DNA of 47,276 nt, from positions 9,500-56,775 of the forward strand of contig NHIO02000022.1 of NCBI GenBank assembly GCA_002171975.2, given 5' to 3'. The position numbers and the translations under genes were made by a program. This document shows, piece after piece, positions 45,465 through 47,276 of this stretch. The number at the start of each line of letters is the position of its first letter. Within the stretch, counting starts at the first letter, position 1. Under the pieces are notes generated by a model. That model made no database searches, had not been told where the DNA came from, and saw only the letters and a program-made list of their open reading frames with translations. This DNA is from Flavobacteriales bacterium TMED191. Its GTDB lineage: Bacteria; Bacteroidota; Bacteroidia; Flavobacteriales; TMED113.

Positions 45465-47276
45465 TTAATATGACAATAAATGCCCTGGCTGTGATGTCAT
45501 TGACTTAATTGGCGGAGCGAATCTAGTAAGTTTTATTCCTTTAGTAGCCTTCTTATATTCTTCAAGTGTTGGCGTTCTTCCTAGTATTGCAGATAAAACA
45601 ACTACCGGCGTAGATGCTAATAATGACTCACCCTTCTTTCTATCAGAGTCTTTAACTACCCTTCCTTGGAATAAACGTGTGGATGTTGACATTACGCTAT
45701 CTCCCTTTTCCGCTTTTTCTTGATTCCCCATACACAAATTACAACCTGGACGTTCAAGGTATAATATATTCTCATATTCTGTACGAGCAGTAGCCTTTGG
45801 ATTTAAATCATTAAACTCAAAGCCAGAATATTTCTTAAGAATTTCCCAATCACCCTCTTCTTTTAGTTCGTCAATAATATTATATGTAGGAGCAGTAACT
45901 ACTAACGGGGCATTGAATTCTACCTTACCTAAATTTTCTTCTAGATTTTTAAGCATCTTTGCAACAATCTTAATATCACCTTTGTGAACCATACAAGAAC
46001 CTACAAAACCTAAATCAATGTGTTTTTGACCTTTATAGAAAGAGAGAGCACGAATTGTATCATGTGTATAACGTTTAGATACATCATCATTGTTCACATC
46101 GGGATCAGCAATCATTGGTTCCTCAATAATATCTAAATTGACTTCAAAACTTGCATAATATTTTGCATTTTTATCGGGTGTTAGTGGGGACTTTGCACCT
46201 GATTTAATTTGATCAATTCTTTGATTAGCTTTATTAATTAAACCTTGAAGAACCTGAGTACCATTATCCATACCCTTATCAATCATTGTCTGAATACGAT
46301 TTTTTGAAATTTTTAAGGATTCAATAAGTTTATCATCTTGAGAAATACAGATTGAGGCCTTTGCTTTCATTTCTGCTGTCCAATCTGTAAAAGTAAATGC
46401 TTGGTCTGCTAAAAGAGTTCCAATATGTACCTCAATAATTCTACCTTGAAATACATTTTCTCCGTTAAATTTTTTGAGCATCTGACTTTGAGTTGCATGT
46501 ACAACATCTCTGAAATCCATATGATTTTGCATTGTTCCTTTAAAAGTAACTTTAACAGATTCAGGTATTAGCATAGAAGCTTCACCAGTTGCCAATGCTA
46601 ATGCAACTGTACCAGAATCAGCACCGAAAGCAACCCCTTTAGACATTCTAGTATGCGAATCTCCTCCAATAATTATAGACCAATCGTCAATAGTTAAGTC
46701 ATTTAAAACTTTATGAATAACATCCGTCATTGGAGGATATTTGTGTTCCGGATGGCGTGCTGTGATAAGCCCAAAATCATTCATAAAATTCATAAGTTTA
46801 GGTATATTTTCTTGAGACTTCTTATCCCATACTGAAGCCGTATGACAACCCGACTGATAACCAGCATGGACAATAGGAGAAATGACAGTTGCAGCCATCA
46901 TTTCTAATTCTTGAGTCGTCATTAATCCTGTTGTGTCCTGAGAACCTACAATATCTACTTTTACTCGAACATAAGAACCTGCATGTAGAACAGGAAGAGA
47001 GTTACCAACAACATTTTTATTAAAAATTTTCTCAACCGCGGTAAGTCCCTGGTTCTTTACGCAAATTTCTTTAGATGGAGCAAAAACAGGCATAAGTTCT
47101 TTTTTAAGCACTCCTGTTGCAAATGCTTGTAATTTTTTACCAAACACAATTGCATAAGACCCACCTGCTCTCATAAACTCTATTTTTTGAGGAGTGAAGG
47201 ATGATGAAACATCGATTAATTCCTTTTCATCTTTATAAAGTTTTTTTGTTTTTGTATTAATAGTCAAAACAGTTCC
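45465..47276 (-). CDS. acnB: Aconitate hydratase B, 5' end missing
   Basis: The frame is open to the right edge, leaving about 603 C-terminal residues of a roughly 900-residue protein. It isomerises citrate to isocitrate and can act on 2-methylcitrate. Marks are GGDSHTRMSKGVAFGADSG, the 4Fe-4S ligand cysteines (GSCMVHKGDIK and PGCNLCMGNQ), GIKLTRFAPPIK near the end and an intact C-terminus. A TTG at 47267 is only an internal codon. It is AcnB-type, not AcnA. Confidence 0.95.
   Translation of the reverse strand, partial: GTVLTINTKTKKLYKDEKELIDVSSSFTPQKIEFMRAGGSYAIVFGKKLQAFATGVLKKELMPVFAPSKEICVKNQGLTAVEKIFNKNVVGNSLPVLHAGSYVRVKVDIVGSQDTTGLMTTQELEMMAATVISPIVHAGYQSGCHTASVWDKKSQENIPKLMNFMNDFGLITARHPEHKYPPMTDVIHKVLNDLTIDDWSIIIGGDSHTRMSKGVAFGADSGTVALALATGEASMLIPESVKVTFKGTMQNHMDFRDVVHATQSQMLKKFNGENVFQGRIIEVHIGTLLADQAFTFTDWTAEMKAKASICISQDDKLIESLKISKNRIQTMIDKGMDNGTQVLQGLINKANQRIDQIKSGAKSPLTPDKNAKYYASFEVNLDIIEEPMIADPDVNNDDVSKRYTHDTIRALSFYKGQKHIDLGFVGSCMVHKGDIKIVAKMLKNLEENLGKVEFNAPLVVTAPTYNIIDELKEEGDWEILKKYSGFEFNDLNPKATARTEYENILYLERPGCNLCMGNQEKAEKGDSVMSTSTRLFQGRVVKDSDRKKGESLLASTPVVVLSAILGRTPTLEEYKKATKGIKLTRFAPPIKSMTSQPGHLLSY

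Overview
The window is a very compact, strongly AT-rich stretch of bacterial chromosome, almost certainly from a Bacteroidota bacterium close to Flavobacteriales with a streamlined (perhaps marine) genome. Evidence: TAnnTTTG promoter boxes instead of E. coli-type -10 boxes, no recognisable Shine-Dalgarno sequences, and families typical of Bacteroidota (DUF5723, DUF5683, DUF4293, DUF6438, a long signal peptidase I, Rho with a long charged insertion, a TonB receptor with an N-terminal carboxypeptidase-regulatory-like domain). It is a Gram-negative cell with LPS (kdsA) and meso-DAP peptidoglycan recycling (mpl). No tRNA, rRNA, CRISPR array, insertion sequence, prophage or integrase was found. No gap between genes exceeds about 150 bases.

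Layout. 1-3.8 kb: 3' part of a dihydroorotase gene, then a leftward pair encoding a lipoprotein and a DUF5723 outer-membrane protein. 3.8-7.4 kb: kdsA, a PhnP-like metallo-beta-lactamase-fold enzyme, a conserved protein of unknown function and a DoxX-like membrane protein. 7.4-12.6 kb: a rightward operon parA-parB-DUF5683-dapB-lepB-wbqC. 12.6-17.4 kb: an acyl-CoA carboxylase beta subunit, then thrS-infC-rpmI-rplT; infC appears to start at a rare AUA codon. 17.4-21.4 kb: leftward TPR lipoprotein, recA, bcp, nth, a small unknown ORF and an ECF-type sigma factor.

21.5-28 kb: a small membrane protein and a UvrA-type ABC ATPase (rightward), an MsbA-like ABC exporter and truA (leftward), a YfcE-type phosphoesterase and a DUF4293 protein. 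28-32.3 kb: rho, mpl, an MBL-fold hydrolase and a DUF6438 lipoprotein. 32.3-39.1 kb: leftward yidC, pyrG, a TonB-dependent receptor and holA. 39.1-47.3 kb: a stand-alone HsdR_N-like nuclease, two membrane proteins, purB, L-2-hydroxyglutarate oxidase, a UMF1-type MFS transporter, a Bax-like glucosaminidase and the 3' two thirds of acnB, which runs off the right edge.

This is core genome: replication and repair (recA, nth, uvrA, holA), segregation (parAB), translation, envelope biogenesis and central metabolism. I see no obvious new defence or mobile system. The best leads are regulatory or architectural: the infC start codon, promoter boxes at a near-constant distance from start codons, possible leaderless genes, convergent genes sharing a 4-base stop overlap, repeats abutting parA, the solitary nuclease beside holA, and the uncharacterised lipoprotein/DUF5723 pair.
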